Shown one piece after another: positions 35,099 to 45,485 of a DNA stretch of 64,000 nt. The first letter of the stretch is position 1, and each line of letters begins with the position of its first letter. The stretch comes from Halothiobacillus sp. (GTDB lineage Bacteria > Pseudomonadota > Gammaproteobacteria > Halothiobacillales > Halothiobacillaceae). Under the pieces are notes generated by a model. The model was not told the origin of the DNA. It searched no databases and was given only the letters and a program-made list of their open reading frames with translations. The translations under genes were made by a program, and so were the position numbers. Location: positions 1 to 64,000 of the forward strand of contig JAGDVP010000012.1 of the NCBI GenBank assembly GCA_023255735.1, read 5' to 3'.

Positions 35099-37675
35099 TT
35101 AAAGCCACTTCATTAAGCCCAGCTCATAGGGGTGCAGCTGGGCGGTGTGATAGGGCACCAAGCGGAAGCGGTAGTTTTGCAAGCCTGCCAAAGATACGGT
35201 AATGGCGAATCTATAAATTTGCGTGGCCGGCGAAAGGGTGGGCGCTTGAGCCGGTGCGCTGATGGTGCTGCTATAGCGCTTGGAGGTGACCCAAGTGCCC
35301 TGGGCATCTGGCGCGCCAAACAGGCATTCCACCGCAATTTCATTGGGGTTTAACCCATTGAGCGTGACCTCAATATCAAACTGCACCACCTCGCCCCCCT
35401 GAATTTGCGCGGGCGGCTCGTTAACTAACACGCCACACACCCCAGGCCAAGCTGCCCGCACGCGGTTTTTGAAATCTTCAAGCGTTGTGGCCAAAACGCC
35501 ATCCGCCTCGCGCAATTTTCGGCCGTATTGTGCGGCCAAAAGGTAGTGGTGGGTAATGTAATCGCACACCATGCGCGCGGAGTTAAATTGCGGCAGGATG
35601 GTGCGAATCGCCATTTTTGAGTTTTGAATCCAACGATTTGGCAAGCCGTGGGCATCGCGCTCAAAAAACATCGGTTTAACTTCCGTTTCAAGCAAGGTGA
35701 GCAAATCACTGGCTTCTTCTGAGTCGCAATAGTCGTGATTAAAGCTGCGGTTATAGGGCTTAATCGACCAGCCGTTAGCGATGTCACCTTCTTGGCTGTA
35801 CCCCTCGCCCCACCAGCCATCGGCCACTGATAAATTCAGCGCGCCATTGAGCCCGGCTTTTTGGCCGGAGGTGCCCGATGCCTCAAGCGGGTATTCCGGA
35901 TTATTTAGCCACACATCGCAGCCCGATACGAGCTTGCGTGCCAAGGCCATGTCGTAGCCTTCGAGCAATAACACCCGGCCATGAAACGCAGGCTCGTTGG
36001 ATAATTGCCATATTTCTCGAATGAGGGCTTTACCCGGCTCATCGGCGGGATGGGCTTTGCCGGCAAAGATAAAAATAATCGGCCGGTTATCATCAGCCAA
36101 GAGCTTGGCCAGCCGTTCACGATCACGGAATAAAAGATTGGCGCGTTTGTAGGTGGCAAATCGGCGGGCAAAGCCCACAATAAGCACATCCGATTCTGGG
36201 CGATTAAGATACCGCAGCGTGCGCTCAACGCGGATGTCGCTTAACCCATCTTCTGAAAGTTGGGTGGTGAGGCGGCGACGCACATCGACGATGAGCTCCG
36301 CTTTTATGGCGGCGCGCACCGACCAAAACCGATCGTTGGGAATGGTATCGACAAATTTCCAATATGCTGCCTCGCGCAGATTCCAGCGCCAATCACGGTG
36401 CAGACTGCTAAAAAGTTGCGATAACTCGCGCGCTAAAAATGTATCGACATGCACGCCGTTGGTAACATGGGTGATGGGGTTTTCATGGGCGGGAATTTCA
36501 GGCCAAAAGCCGCTGGCCATATCGGCCGCCACGGTGCCATGAATTTTTGATACCCCATTGTGTTGGCGCGAGCCGTGAATCGCCAAGGCCGTCATGTTAA
36601 AGCCAGGTTCATTGGGCGCCTTGCCCAGCGCTAAAAATTGGTCCCGGCTGAGGTGCATTTCGGGCCACAGCGCGCCAAAATACTCATCAATCAGATCTTC
36701 GCTGAACACATCGTGCCCAGCCGGCACGGGGGTATGCGTGGTAAATACGGTCGATGAAGCCACTATCTCTAGCGCCACGGCACATTCTTTGCCGGTATTG
36801 ACGTGCTCACGCAGGCGTTCGAGCACGCCAAAAGCGGCATGGCCTTCGTTAATGTGCCATGCCGTAGGCGCAAGCCCCAGCGCGCGCAAAGCCCGCACAC
36901 CACCAATACCGAGCACAATTTCTTGCTCAATCCGCGTGCGTCGGTCGCCGCCGTAGAGCCGGTAGGTAATTTGGCGATCGGCCGGGCTGTTGCAGGCTAA
37001 ATCGGTATCCAGCAAAAATAGTGAAATTTTGCCCACCCGCACTTGCCAGACTTGCGCCTGCACCACCCGCCCCGGAAAATTTAAACTCACTTGCACCGTA
37101 TTGCCTTCCGCATCAAGCGCGGGGCTAATGGGCAAGGTTGTGAAATCAATATCTTGATATGAAGCAATTTGGTTGCCTTGGGCATCAATGGTTTGCTTGA
37201 AGTAACCTTGGCGGTATAACAAGCCCACCGCCACAAAGGGCAAGCTTAAATCAGACGCCGCCTTGCAGTGATCGCCCGCCAAAATACCCAGGCCACCTGA
37301 ATAAATGGGCAGCGATTCATGAAACCCATATTCGGCGCAAAAGTAGGCGATTAAATCATCCGGCAAAACGCGCTTGATCAGCTCAGGCGGCATGGGTTGC
37401 TGCAGGTAATCATCAAAATGCCGGCAGGCATCATCATAATCAGCCAAAAAAACCGGGTCGGTGAGCATGGCATCTAGGCGGGATTGCGCCACGCGCTTTA
37501 AAAATAAACGCGGGTTATCAAAGGTGGCTTGCCAGCAAACCGGATCAATTCGGCTGAATAAATAGCGAATCGAGCGCGCCCAGCTGTAATACAAATTATT
37601 GGCTAAATCGTCTAATCGCTTGATGCGATCGGGGAGGCGAGGGGTGATTTCTAGGGTGTAAATCGAAGTATTCAT
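35099..37675 (-). CDS. glgP: Alpha-glucan (glycogen) phosphorylase, DUF3417-containing type
   Basis: The enzyme releases glucose-1-phosphate from glycogen or maltodextrin using pyridoxal phosphate. The 858-residue product is of the archaeal/bacterial branch that begins with a DUF3417 domain (RIKRLDDLANNLYYSWAR). The core has GGLGILAGDHCKAASDLSLP, INEGHAAFGVLERL, FTTHTPVPAGHDVF and EASGTSGQKAGLNGALNLS, the last near the PLP lysine. A beta-rich C-terminal part (about 740-858) follows. Starts are ambiguous: ATG 37675 or ATG 37687; AAAGGGA lies directly before the latter. No other glycogen gene (glgA, glgB, glgC) is nearby. Confidence 0.93.
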   Translation of the reverse strand: MNTSIYTLEITPRLPDRIKRLDDLANNLYYSWARSIRYLFSRIDPVCWQATFDNPRLFLKRVAQSRLDAMLTDPVFLADYDDACRHFDDYLQQPMPPELIKRVLPDDLIAYFCAEYGFHESLPIYSGGLGILAGDHCKAASDLSLPFVAVGLLYRQGYFKQTIDAQGNQIASYQDIDFTTLPISPALDAEGNTVQVSLNFPGRVVQAQVWQVRVGKISLFLLDTDLACNSPADRQITYRLYGGDRRTRIEQEIVLGIGGVRALRALGLAPTAWHINEGHAAFGVLERLREHVNTGKECAVALEIVASSTVFTTHTPVPAGHDVFSEDLIDEYFGALWPEMHLSRDQFLALGKAPNEPGFNMTALAIHGSRQHNGVSKIHGTVAADMASGFWPEIPAHENPITHVTNGVHVDTFLARELSQLFSSLHRDWRWNLREAAYWKFVDTIPNDRFWSVRAAIKAELIVDVRRRLTTQLSEDGLSDIRVERTLRYLNRPESDVLIVGFARRFATYKRANLLFRDRERLAKLLADDNRPIIFIFAGKAHPADEPGKALIREIWQLSNEPAFHGRVLLLEGYDMALARKLVSGCDVWLNNPEYPLEASGTSGQKAGLNGALNLSVADGWWGEGYSQEGDIANGWSIKPYNRSFNHDYCDSEEASDLLTLLETEVKPMFFERDAHGLPNRWIQNSKMAIRTILPQFNSARMVCDYITHHYLLAAQYGRKLREADGVLATTLEDFKNRVRAAWPGVCGVLVNEPPAQIQGGEVVQFDIEVTLNGLNPNEIAVECLFGAPDAQGTWVTSKRYSSTISAPAQAPTLSPATQIYRFAITVSLAGLQNYRFRLVPYHTAQLHPYELGLMKWL

Positions 37676-37916
37676 CGTCTGAGTCATTCCCTTTAGCGTA
37701 AATAAAAACCGCGCGAGCATTCAACACCAAGCCCATGCGCTCAAAAGGTTATACCGCATTCATTTGAAGCGGTCATGTCAAAAATGCGCCAGCGTAAAAA
37801 GATGAAGTTTTTTGCGCCAGAGCTCGTGCTCATGTTCAAGTTTTATCCAGCGCGGGCGATAACCTCAAAGAATGCACGGGCAGCATTCCCGGATGAAAAA
37901 TAATTTTAAAACCCCC
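37676..37916. other. Intergenic region between glgP and the fliC promoter
   Basis: About 240 bases between the glgP start and the fliC promoter. It must contain the leftward glgP promoter, but I cannot single out a convincing -35/-10 pair, and no ORF or RNA gene is evident. Confidence 0.5.
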
Positions 37917-37943
37917 TAAAGTTTTACCAAAGCCCACCGATAA
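37917..37943 (+). promoter_or_regulatory. Sigma-28 (FliA) promoter of fliC
   Basis: TAAAGTTT (37917-37924), 11 bases, ACCGATAA (37936-37943). This matches the flagellar sigma factor consensus TAAAGTTT-N11-GCCGATAA at all but one position, with exact spacing, 62 bases before the fliC start codon. It places flagellin in the late class of flagellar genes. Confidence 0.93.
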
Positions 37944-38005
37944 CCAGTTTACAAAGCAAGTTCATTGGCATGTTGCCAAGCACAACCCCACGAGAGGATA
38001 AGAAT

Positions 38006-38869
38006 ATGTCAAGCGTTATCAATACCAACATCATGTCCCTGCAAACCCAAAATGCCTTGCGCATGAATGACAACATGATGCAAACCGCGATGCAGCGTTT
38101 GTCGACTGGTTTACGAATCAATAGCGCGAAAGACGATGCCGCAGGTTTGGCAATTACCGATCGCATGACCAGCCAAATCAACGGCTCAAATGTGGCGGCT
38201 CAAAATGCGAACGATGGTATTTCAATGGCGCAAACAGCTGAAGGCGCGATGGGTTCCCTCACCAGCACCATGCAGCGGATGCGTGATTTGGCCACCCAAG
38301 CGGCTAACGGCACCAATAGCGCGAGCGATCGCGACAACTTGAATACAGAATTCCAGCAATTGAAATCTGAATTAACCCGCATTATTACCAACACCCAGTT
38401 CAACCAAAAATCGGTGCTGGCCGGCAGCTTGACGGGTTCTGCCGGTAAATTCCAAGTGGGCGCAAATACTACAGCGGATAACCAAATTAACTTCTCGATT
38501 GCCAATCAAGCAACCGCAGGGACAGCTTCGGGTGGGATTAAATCAATTCTGGCGGCCGGGGTTTCCATTGGTGGCGCAGCAACAAACGCGCAGATTTTGT
38601 CTGCCATGAATATCATCGATAAATCTATCGGTTCGGTTGATACTACTCGCGCTAAATTGGGTGCGGTGCAAAACCGTTTTCAAGTGACCATTAATAACCT
38701 AAACACCTTTGTGGTGAACCAATCGCAAGCCCGTTCGCGGATTTTGGATACCAACTTCGCACAAGAAACCTCGAACTTGTCCAAAGCGCAAATTCTGCAA
38801 CAAGCCGGTAACGCGATGTTGACGCAAGCCAACCAAGCACCGCAATCGGTATTGACATTATTGCGGTAA
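38006..38869 (+). CDS. fliC: Flagellin
   Basis: The filament subunit. The N-terminal D0/D1 region (VINTNIMSLQTQNALRMND, LSTGLRINSAKDDAAGLAI) and the C-terminal region (LGAVQNRFQVTINNLN, ARSRILDTNFAQETSNLSK, QAPQSVLTLLR) are well conserved. At 287 residues it lacks the large surface domains D2/D3; only about 60 residues (rich in Ala, Gly, Thr and Ser) lie between the conserved parts. Those residues are possible sites for pseudaminic acid, given the pse operon and MAF gene downstream. GAGAGGA lies before the ATG at 38006. A sigma-28 promoter drives it. Confidence 0.97.
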   Translation: MSSVINTNIMSLQTQNALRMNDNMMQTAMQRLSTGLRINSAKDDAAGLAITDRMTSQINGSNVAAQNANDGISMAQTAEGAMGSLTSTMQRMRDLATQAANGTNSASDRDNLNTEFQQLKSELTRIITNTQFNQKSVLAGSLTGSAGKFQVGANTTADNQINFSIANQATAGTASGGIKSILAAGVSIGGAATNAQILSAMNIIDKSIGSVDTTRAKLGAVQNRFQVTINNLNTFVVNQSQARSRILDTNFAQETSNLSKAQILQQAGNAMLTQANQAPQSVLTLLR

Positions 38870-38971
38870 GCTTAAAAGCGAAAGCGCGGCTAAGGATTGC
38901 CGCGTACTTCGTTCAAAAGCCGCCGCCATGCGCCGACGGGTGCAGCGCGGTGGTCAGTTGAGGATAATAAA

Positions 38972-39397
38972 ATGAGCGTTATACCCGCCTTAACTAATGT
39001 AAGCATCTCCGCCGGAGTCGGTGGGGGTGTTTTGTCGTCTGTGGGTAAGCAAAATTTGCCTACGGGAGATGCCGTGGGTGCGCCGGTTGCTGTAAAAGCT
39101 GCGGCGCCTCAATCGCCTGATGTGACCGCCACCGCCTCCAGCGATTCGGCCAAGCCCACCAAGGCGCAGGTGAACCAAGTGCTGGAAGATCTAATCAAAC
39201 GTCAGCAAGGCTCACCCACGTCGGTGCAGTTTTCGGTGGATGAAAAGCTCAATCAGGTGGTCATTAAGGTGGTGGACCCCGCCACGCAAAAGGTGATTCG
39301 GCAATTTCCCGCCGAAGAAATTCTGAAAATGCGGGAAGCGCTGTTAGATTTCGATACCAAACCGCCCGCAGGGCTGCTTTTATCCGAAAAAACCTAG
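38972..39397 (+). CDS. flaG: Flagellar protein FlaG
   Basis: FlaG proteins influence filament length and are found next to fliD. The 141-residue sequence has a variable Ala/Ser-rich N-terminal half and the conserved C-terminal VQFSVDEKLNQVVIKVVDPAT (here given to its 20-residue core), then KVIRQFPAEEILKMREAL. AGGATAA precedes the ATG at 38972. No sigma-28 or sigma-54 box is visible in the 100-base gap after fliC, which holds a GC hairpin (38885-38904), so it may be read through from fliC. Confidence 0.88.
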   Translation: MSVIPALTNVSISAGVGGGVLSSVGKQNLPTGDAVGAPVAVKAAAPQSPDVTATASSDSAKPTKAQVNQVLEDLIKRQQGSPTSVQFSVDEKLNQVVIKVVDPATQKVIRQFPAEEILKMREALLDFDTKPPAGLLLSEKT

Positions 39398-39454
39398 TCG
39401 GTTTTCGGGGCATTTTAATGAATTCGCGTGCAGCGCGAATTGTTGGGGGTTATT

Positions 39455-40861
39455 ATGTCTGCCACAGTTTCTACTACTTCAAGCACTTCACCCAGCGGCA
39501 TTTCGTTTTCTGGATTGGGTTCAGGCTTAGATATTCAAGGCATTGTGTCTCAGTTGGTGAGTGTGGAAGGCAAGCCACAACAGCAATTGCTCACCAATCA
39601 GCAGGCTAATTTAAATTTAACTTTATCCTCCCTCGGGCAGCTTAAAAGCGGCCTTGCCAGTGTGCAAACAGCCACCGATGCCTTGCAAAATTTAGATACT
39701 TTTCGCTCGCGCACGGTGAGTGTTGCCAATACCGCGATGCTGACGGCAGCGGCGATTCCGGGTACATCCCTCGGTACTTATCAGGTGGAGGTCGATCAAT
39801 TAGCGACCGCGCAAAAACAAGCCTCGGTGGGGTTTGCTTCATCGAGCGCAACCGTGGGTTCGGGCTCGCTCGCATTTACGAGCGGTGGCACTACTTTTTC
39901 AGTGAATGTGGCGGCAACCGATACCCTAAGCAACATCCGCGATAACATTAATTCGGCAACGGGCAATGTGGGTGTGCAAGCCTCTATTGTTAATGTGGAT
40001 AACGGCTCCGGCGGCACGGTATCGAAGCTTGTGATTACGGCGCTAAATACGGGCTCGGCGAATGCGGTCAGCATCACCGCCACCGATTCCGATGGCAATA
40101 ACACCGATACCAGTGGTTTATCCATCTTGGCTTCTAATAATTTGACGCAAATTAGCGCTGCGCAAGATTCGATTATTAAAATCGATGGAATGCAAGTCAC
40201 CAGTAGCAGCAATAGCGTAACCTCAGCTATTACCGGTTTAACGCTGAATTTAAATCAAGCGCAAGTTGGGGCGACAACGGCAGTTACGATTGGCAACGAT
40301 ACAAGCCCGGTCACCAATGCCTTGCAAAATTTGGTGACGCAATTTAATGCCTATCAGCAAACTTATGGCAGCTTAACCTCCTACGACACGGCCACGAATC
40401 AAGCCGGTGCCTTGTTGGGCGATGCCACCGCCAACAGCACCAATCGAGCGTTGCGCTCACTTTTGGGTGCGAACTTCACAACCGGCAGCACAAGCATTCA
40501 AAATTTGGCGGATATTGGCCTGCAGGTGGATTCCAAAGGGGTCATGTCGCTTGATACCACAAAATTGCAATCAGCATTAACCACTGATCCGAACGCGGTT
40601 AAAACCCTGCTGACCGACCCTACCCATGGGTTGGCGGCCAAAGTTGATACGGCGCTCACCCCGTATTTGCAATTTAGCGGGGTGTTCGATAGCCGCACGC
40701 AGAGCATTAACAGCCAGTTGCAGTCAATCACGCAGCAACAAACCGCCTTGCAAGCGCGTTTAACGCAATATCAAGCCTCTTTGATGGCGCAATTTACGGC
40801 GATGGATTCTTATGTCTCGCAAATGAACTCCTCTTTGAGTTTTTTAGCTAAACTCAATTAA
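39455..40861 (+). CDS. fliD: Flagellar hook-associated protein 2 (filament cap)
   Basis: FliD forms the pentameric cap under which flagellin monomers fold into the growing filament. The 468-residue protein begins with SGISFSGLGSGLDIQGIVSQ and QLLTNQQANLNLTLSSLGQLKSG (to within the family pattern) and ends in a coiled coil rich in Gln (SQLQSITQQQTALQARLTQY) followed by MAQFTAMDSYVSQMNSSLSF. GGGGG lies 6 bases before the ATG at 39455. The stretch 39421-39441 just upstream is an 8-bp inverted repeat (AATTCGCG). Confidence 0.95.
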   Translation: MSATVSTTSSTSPSGISFSGLGSGLDIQGIVSQLVSVEGKPQQQLLTNQQANLNLTLSSLGQLKSGLASVQTATDALQNLDTFRSRTVSVANTAMLTAAAIPGTSLGTYQVEVDQLATAQKQASVGFASSSATVGSGSLAFTSGGTTFSVNVAATDTLSNIRDNINSATGNVGVQASIVNVDNGSGGTVSKLVITALNTGSANAVSITATDSDGNNTDTSGLSILASNNLTQISAAQDSIIKIDGMQVTSSSNSVTSAITGLTLNLNQAQVGATTAVTIGNDTSPVTNALQNLVTQFNAYQQTYGSLTSYDTATNQAGALLGDATANSTNRALRSLLGANFTTGSTSIQNLADIGLQVDSKGVMSLDTTKLQSALTTDPNAVKTLLTDPTHGLAAKVDTALTPYLQFSGVFDSRTQSINSQLQSITQQQTALQARLTQYQASLMAQFTAMDSYVSQMNSSLSFLAKLN

Positions 40862-40870
40862 TGAATGCGC

Positions 40871-40897
40871 TTAAGTTTTGCGCCGCCCAGCCGATAA
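40871..40897 (+). promoter_or_regulatory. Sigma-28 (FliA) promoter of fliS
   Basis: TTAAGTTT (40871-40878), 11 bases, GCCGATAA (40890-40897). The -10 is a perfect match and the -35 differs at one base, with exact spacing. It lies 73 bases before the fliS start, just beyond the fliD stop. Confidence 0.9.
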
Positions 40898-40969
40898 ATA
40901 AAGCATGAGATTTCGCGCCGCCGTTAAGTTCGGTGCGGTCTGCCATTCATGTTACCGGAGTTGATCACG

Positions 40970-41398
40970 ATGTACCCTAATCCTTATGCGCAAAATTATC
41001 GCCAAATTGATTTAGCCGCCGAGGTGGAGCAAGCCAGCCCCCACCGCTTGGTGACCATGCTGTTTGAGGGGTTTTTAACCCATGTGGCCAAAGCGAAAAT
41101 AGCGATGCAAGCGGGGCAATTTGATGTGAAAGCCCGCAATGTGCAGTTCGCGATGAATATTTTGGTAGGGCTCAAGGGTGGGCTCGATGACAGCGCCAGC
41201 CCTGAGTTATCTCACCGTTTGTTTGAGCTGTACGATTACTGTGAGCGGCGTTTATTGGATGCCAGCGCGCGGCAAGATATCGCCGGTTTTGATGAGGTGG
41301 ATGGTTTAATTCGGCAAATCAAAGACGCTTGGGAGGCCATTGCGCCCCTCGCGCCTGAAGCCACCTCGGCGTCACGGCTTCAGTCAGCGGTCGCCTAA
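40970..41398 (+). CDS. fliS: Flagellin export chaperone FliS
   Basis: FliS binds the C-terminal end of flagellin in the cytoplasm and prevents early polymerisation. The 142-residue helical protein starts MYPNPYAQNYRQIDLAAEVE and contains ASPHRLVTMLFEGFLTHVAKA with family residues, then ARNVQFAMNILVGLKGGLD and the RLFELYDYCERRLLDA helix. GGAG stands 8 bases before the ATG. The fliT-like gene follows after 5 bases. Confidence 0.95.
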   Translation: MYPNPYAQNYRQIDLAAEVEQASPHRLVTMLFEGFLTHVAKAKIAMQAGQFDVKARNVQFAMNILVGLKGGLDDSASPELSHRLFELYDYCERRLLDASARQDIAGFDEVDGLIRQIKDAWEAIAPLAPEATSASRLQSAVA

Positions 41399-41403
41399 AC
41401 ACG

Positions 41404-41778
41404 ATGAGCCGCGCACACCAGGGTGCTCTGCCAGAGGTAGTGCGTGATCGAATGGTGTTGCTTGAGCAATTGGGCCGCCAAGTGGATGTAATCACCGCTC
41501 GTTGGTTGACAGATGAATCGGGCGAAACCCGCGATTTGGCGCTGAACAGCATCGCGCAGGCGCGTCGCGCGATTGAGCTCACAGTTGATTTGGCTTTGAC
41601 TCATCAGGTGGAAAACCACCCGGCTTTGTTTGTTCTGCGCCAAGTGTGGGAGCAGCGATTTGCGCAAATCGCCGCAGATATTGCCCAAAAACAAAAAAAA
41701 TTGTCAGAATCTGCGCACGAGCACGCGGCGAAAACCCGCGCCGCGCAAGCCTACATCGGCACAGAGCGCTTGGGATAG
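41404..41778 (+). CDS. Probable FliT-like flagellar chaperone
   Basis: The 124-residue, largely helical, charged protein has no clear sequence signature, but small proteins right after FliS are usually FliT, the FliD chaperone that also affects FlhDC or FliI. Heptad-like helices span RDRMVLLEQLGRQVDVITARW, limited here to its core near residues 14-33, and QIAADIAQKQKKLSESAHEH. It starts 5 bases after fliS, so co-expression from the sigma-28 promoter is likely. The assignment rests on position and size. Confidence 0.5.
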   Translation: MSRAHQGALPEVVRDRMVLLEQLGRQVDVITARWLTDESGETRDLALNSIAQARRAIELTVDLALTHQVENHPALFVLRQVWEQRFAQIAADIAQKQKKLSESAHEHAAKTRAAQAYIGTERLG

Positions 41779-41799
41779 CCTAAAGTTTGGGATAGCCGG

Positions 41800-44397
41800 C
41801 TAATGCTCAAGCAAGTGAATTAAGGCGTTGTGCAAGTCATCGCGCTCTGCGGCGGGGCAAAAAGGCAATAAGCTCAAGCACTGCTGAATGCCTTCGGTGG
41901 AATTGAGTTTTTTGAATAATTCCGCCAACTGCTTAATTCGCGCCGCATCCCCCGGAAATAGTTGTACATGCTGCGCCAGCGCTTCGATGGCGTGGGGTAA
42001 ATCGCCGCGTAATTTTGCTAAATGCGCGGCGAGTTTCCAATAACTAGGATTGAGTTGCGCCGCGGTGTCTAGGGCTTGATTGGCTTGCAGGGCATCGCCC
42101 GCCGCAAGGCTTAAAACGGATATGCGCAGCAAGCAATGCTCAAGTAGCAGCCCCGCTCGACTCGGTTCTGCTTGGGTGATGACCTGCTCATAATGCGCGA
42201 GTGCCTGGGTTGGCTCTTGGTTTAATTCCGCCTGCAAGCCAAGTAAATACTGCAAATAAGGCGCAGCATGGCGGGTATCGGGGTGGGTGCCGAGTGCCTG
42301 AATTAAGGTTTCAAGCGCGGGGCTGTTTTTTTGTGAAAAGTGCATTTCTGCCAAGCGCAAGCTGGCCTTCGGTTCCCTCTTTTCTTGGTTTCTTTTTACG
42401 TCATTTTCAATGAGTTGCTCAATTCTTTGCGCATAGATACGCTCGGATGGTTCAACAATGGCGGGATCAATCTGCTCGTTCACGGCGAGCCAGCGGGCGC
42501 GTTCCGGCTCATCAAACTCAATGTAGCGAGCTTGTAGCGCCTCGGCACTGAGGTCGGCATTGTGCTCGTGCAAGCGCGTCTCAAGCCTTGCGGTGATCTG
42601 CTCAAAGAGCGGGTGTAATGCTTGACTGGCTTTGACTAGGCTGCCATAAAATTTAAGGCCAAAGCGTTCGGCTTGCTCGGGGTTTAGGGCAAAAAAATCA
42701 TGCGGTAAATCGCTGGCGAGAATCTCGCGCTGAGCCATTTGTTTAACCAGCATCTCGGCTTCGGGGTAACGGCGGCGCAGATGACGATCAATTGCGCGCA
42801 TCCGGCGTTGATGCAGCTTTTGGCGGGCCGGGTTCACGCCATGAAAAAAGGCACGATTGGCCTCTAGAGCGAGATTGGCTAGGGTTTCAACCACTTTAAT
42901 CTCCTCGGCCATTGTGCGGCATGCGCCCCTTAAGCGCTTGAGATGCGCGATGCGATCGGTGGGGGTGGATTGCAGCGCACGATCAAGCGGGCTGCGATCA
43001 AAGGGCGCGGTGGGCCAAGCCATATCCAAAAGCGGCATAAACGTGATCCCTTTGATGGCGACCGCATGCGGTGCGGGGTTGAATAAGCGCACGCCTTGGG
43101 GTTTAAGCCATTGGGCTAGGTTTTCTATCGCGCCAATGCCGCTGAAGTAATCTGGCGTTGTAAAGGCCGATTCGCCTAAGTTCGTGGTGACCTTGATGGC
43201 GGAAAAATCAAGCAAAGGCCCTGCCGCTGTTTCGCTGCTGCCGCGGGCGTGGGTTTGGCCATTGGGGGCGTGGCACAGGTCTAAGCCGGCAAAGGCGATG
43301 TCGGTAAAGCCCATATAGGCGGCCAACACAAGGCAGGTGTGGGTTACGGTGGGGCCGACGGAGCGGAGATTATCGTGCGGATTGAGTGGCGCCCAATCTA
43401 TCGCCGCATCGGCGGGTTTTTGCTCCTGCCACGGCAGGAGGGTATCGGTATAGAGCAGGTGGTGCGGCCATCGGTTCACAATGCCGGGGTAGGCGTGGTG
43501 GCTCGCGACAAGCAGGGTGCGGCTGGTGAAGTCAAACATTTGACGGCTCACCGTGAGGCTTAAGGGGTAGGGATCGACCGTGACGATGATGTCCGGCTCA
43601 ATCCCTACCGCCAATAACCGGGCGCTGATGCGCGAAACAGCGATGATAAATAGCGCTAATCGCTGCGCTTTAATCCAGTCGATCTGCGTATCCAGCGACG
43701 GGCCGCCGGCTAAAATCAGCGCCATTTTGCCTTTAAATAGGCCTTTGATAGTGCTGCAATCCTGATAAAAATTGACGGAATTGAGGAGCTGTGCGGCGAT
43801 AAACGGCGCATCACCTAAATTGGCGACCACGGCAAAGCGCTGTTGGGTAAGCCGGGTATCGATGGCATCAACCAAGCCTAAATAGGCGTTGGTGGGATGA
43901 TCGAGTGCAGCAAGTGAGCGCTCAAATACCACGCCATTCATGCGAAAATATTCATTAATCAAGAGTTGCTCTGCGTATTCCTCCCAAGTTTCGGGCGTGG
44001 CGAGTTGGACATAATCATCGAGAAGCTCAGCCACAGCGGGCGTTTGCCGTAAAACTTCAGCATAGGGTTCGGGCTCGATAAATAGCCAGCGTGTCCCTCG
44101 GGGGAGTGGGCGTTGTGACTGAATAAAGGCAATGAGTTGCCCAGAATCGCTACCAACAATGATGTAGAGCCGATCTTCTTGATGTAGCCTTGTGTGAAAG
44201 AATGCGTCTAGCACCCGCAAGGCATAGCTTTTGCTAGGGTTATGCTCATGCGGGGCGTCGGGCTTCTTTGCGCTGGCAAAATGCAGGCTATTGAGCTCGG
44301 GGAAAATCCAATCCCCCTGCGCGGTTTGCACGCGTAGAACACGGGCTTCATCCCGGAATGATTTGGCCAGATGCGGGCTTTGATTAATGATGTCCAT
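41800..44397 (-). CDS. Motility-associated factor (MAF) glycosyltransferase with C-terminal TPR region
   Basis: MAF proteins transfer nonulosonic acids such as pseudaminic acid onto flagellin before export. The 865-residue protein has an N-terminal Rossmann-like region, then the DUF115/MptE-like core from about residue 220 (GKMALILAGGPSLDTQIDW, VSRISARLLAVGIEPDIIVTV to its core, HTCLVLAAYMGFTDIAFAGLD), a helical middle, and a C-terminal part (about 680-865) that looks like TPR repeats, with QLAALNPS-type helices (QANQALDTAAQLNPSYWKLA). The gene is on the strand opposite to both fliST and the pse operon, so it needs its own promoter. The TPR tail may bind the FliC-FliS complex (inference). Confidence 0.88.
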   Translation of the reverse strand: MDIINQSPHLAKSFRDEARVLRVQTAQGDWIFPELNSLHFASAKKPDAPHEHNPSKSYALRVLDAFFHTRLHQEDRLYIIVGSDSGQLIAFIQSQRPLPRGTRWLFIEPEPYAEVLRQTPAVAELLDDYVQLATPETWEEYAEQLLINEYFRMNGVVFERSLAALDHPTNAYLGLVDAIDTRLTQQRFAVVANLGDAPFIAAQLLNSVNFYQDCSTIKGLFKGKMALILAGGPSLDTQIDWIKAQRLALFIIAVSRISARLLAVGIEPDIIVTVDPYPLSLTVSRQMFDFTSRTLLVASHHAYPGIVNRWPHHLLYTDTLLPWQEQKPADAAIDWAPLNPHDNLRSVGPTVTHTCLVLAAYMGFTDIAFAGLDLCHAPNGQTHARGSSETAAGPLLDFSAIKVTTNLGESAFTTPDYFSGIGAIENLAQWLKPQGVRLFNPAPHAVAIKGITFMPLLDMAWPTAPFDRSPLDRALQSTPTDRIAHLKRLRGACRTMAEEIKVVETLANLALEANRAFFHGVNPARQKLHQRRMRAIDRHLRRRYPEAEMLVKQMAQREILASDLPHDFFALNPEQAERFGLKFYGSLVKASQALHPLFEQITARLETRLHEHNADLSAEALQARYIEFDEPERARWLAVNEQIDPAIVEPSERIYAQRIEQLIENDVKRNQEKREPKASLRLAEMHFSQKNSPALETLIQALGTHPDTRHAAPYLQYLLGLQAELNQEPTQALAHYEQVITQAEPSRAGLLLEHCLLRISVLSLAAGDALQANQALDTAAQLNPSYWKLAAHLAKLRGDLPHAIEALAQHVQLFPGDAARIKQLAELFKKLNSTEGIQQCLSLLPFCPAAERDDLHNALIHLLEH

Positions 44398-44409
44398 AGC
44401 GTTCTTATT

Positions 44410-45482
<1,073 letters not shown>

Positions 45483-45485
45483 CCC

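Noticed and set aside
39421-39441. AATTCGCG inverted repeat before fliD as a terminator
   Set aside because: There is no T-run, and it lies just before the fliD ribosome site; at most a translational element.
41781-41788. TAAAGTTT, an exact sigma-28 -35 box, between the fliT-like gene and MAF
   Set aside because: The sequence 11 bases further right does not resemble GCCGATAA, and no rightward gene follows for 2.7 kb.
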